The notes under the pieces were generated by a model, which ran no database searches, was not told where the DNA came from, and saw nothing but the letters and a program-made list of their open reading frames with translations. Both the position numbers and the translations under genes were made by a program. Shown one piece after another: positions 63,778-64,000 of a stretch of 64,000 bases of DNA. How positions within the stretch are numbered: position 1 is the stretch's first letter; each line of letters begins with the position of its first letter. Origin of the DNA: Bacteroidota bacterium (GTDB taxonomy: Bacteria; Bacteroidota; Bacteroidia; AKYH767-A; 2013-40CM-41-45); contig JADKKE010000005.1 of the NCBI GenBank assembly GCA_016720655.1, forward strand, positions 62,001 through 126,000, read 5' to 3'.

Positions 63778-64000
63778 TTAATGAAGGACAATAAATTTAG
63801 CCGTTGTGAAAGGAGATCCTTGCTCAGGACAAATAAAATAAATTCCGGCCGGAAATTCACTGACGTTGATGATGGCTTCTCTTCCTGAAAAAATTCGGGA
63901 AGAGATAATACGTCCAAGCATATCTTTAATTGTAAATGGAATATTCACATGTCGAAACTGATCCTTCCATTGCAAAATTACTTCCTGAGAAGCCGGAACG
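63778..64000 (-). CDS. C-terminal end of a T9SS-secreted protein (runs off the right edge)
   Basis: The minus strand is open from base 64000 to a stop at 63780-63778. The 73 residues include VPASQEVILQW, IKDMLGRIISSRIFSGREA and FPAGIYFICPEQG, which is the standard order of a type A T9SS sorting domain (PNP/PVPAS-like start, D-x-L/x-G-R centre, GIYF end). Only the tail of the gene is in view, so the functional domain is unknown. It is read toward the methyltransferase on the same strand, 63 bp away. Confidence 0.8.
   Translation of the reverse strand, partial: VPASQEVILQWKDQFRHVNIPFTIKDMLGRIISSRIFSGREAIINVSEFPAGIYFICPEQGSPFTTAKFIVLH

Overview
This window is chromosomal DNA from a member of the Bacteroidota. 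The evidence is: seven proteins with type IX secretion (T9SS) sorting tails or a gliding-motility-type C-terminus, several upstream boxes of the Bacteroidota promoter type (TTTG and TAnnTTTG), no obvious Shine-Dalgarno sequences, and families typical of the phylum (DUF3857/transglutaminase pairs, MORN repeats, two-component beta-propeller kinases, an SbsA-type Ig lipoprotein). I see no rRNA, tRNA, CRISPR array, prophage or insertion sequence. Seven reading-frame breaks occur in 64 kb. Six are explained by a single base in a short homopolymer, so the assembly probably carries indel errors, and broken genes should not be taken as true pseudogenes.

Layout. 0-0.3 kb: the start of a radical SAM gene running off the left edge (minus strand). 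0.5-6.3 kb: a two-gene transglutaminase/DUF3857 operon and a superfamily-2 helicase. 6.5-13.2 kb: two large secreted T9SS proteins, both with frame breaks. 13.2-13.9 kb: a block of inverted and direct repeats. 13.9-21.4 kb, minus strand: polyprenyl diphosphate synthase, a nucleotide-sugar epimerase, RfbA, an MMPL/RND exporter, a YitT protein and a 32-residue membrane peptide. 21.4-24.4 kb: arsenic resistance (ACR3 efflux pump and arsenate reductase) set among 7-bp repeat arrays. 24.4-25 kb: inorganic pyrophosphatase, frameshifted. 25-37.7 kb: a signalling island with three related histidine kinases (TPR-type, cyclic-nucleotide-type and beta-propeller-type), a single-domain response regulator, a receiver-kinase-receiver hybrid, an HPt protein and a receiver with a C-terminal membrane anchor, interrupted by an SWIB protein and a MORN protein. 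37.8-41.7 kb: a methionine/glutamine-type aminotransferase, an omega-amidase and a T9SS-secreted protein resembling Porphyromonas peptidylarginine deiminase. 41.8-50 kb: hemerythrin, two serine hydrolases, a TMEM175-like channel, a secreted BNR-repeat protein and two small cytosolic proteins. 50-53.3 kb: an Ig-like lipoprotein, free-methionine-sulfoxide reductase and a ComF protein. 53.3-57.1 kb: a P-type ATPase and an acyltransferase, both frameshifted. 57.1-64 kb: three more T9SS proteins (the last running off the right edge) and a methyltransferase.

The most unusual feature is intergenic. Several unrelated tandem repeats (GTTCAGG, GTATAAG, GTTATGA, GTTAGTK on one strand, GGGACGG, ACCTAAT, CAATCAG, AGAATTA) all have a period of exactly 7 bp. 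They are confined to gaps between genes, often stand in head-to-head inverted pairs, and touch start or stop codons of the flanking genes. A second strong point is a shared palindrome 13-14 bp upstream of both arsenic genes, a candidate ArsR-type operator with no arsR gene in the window. A third is the peptidylarginine deiminase-like protein, which keeps the family's catalytic residues and both substrate-binding arginines.
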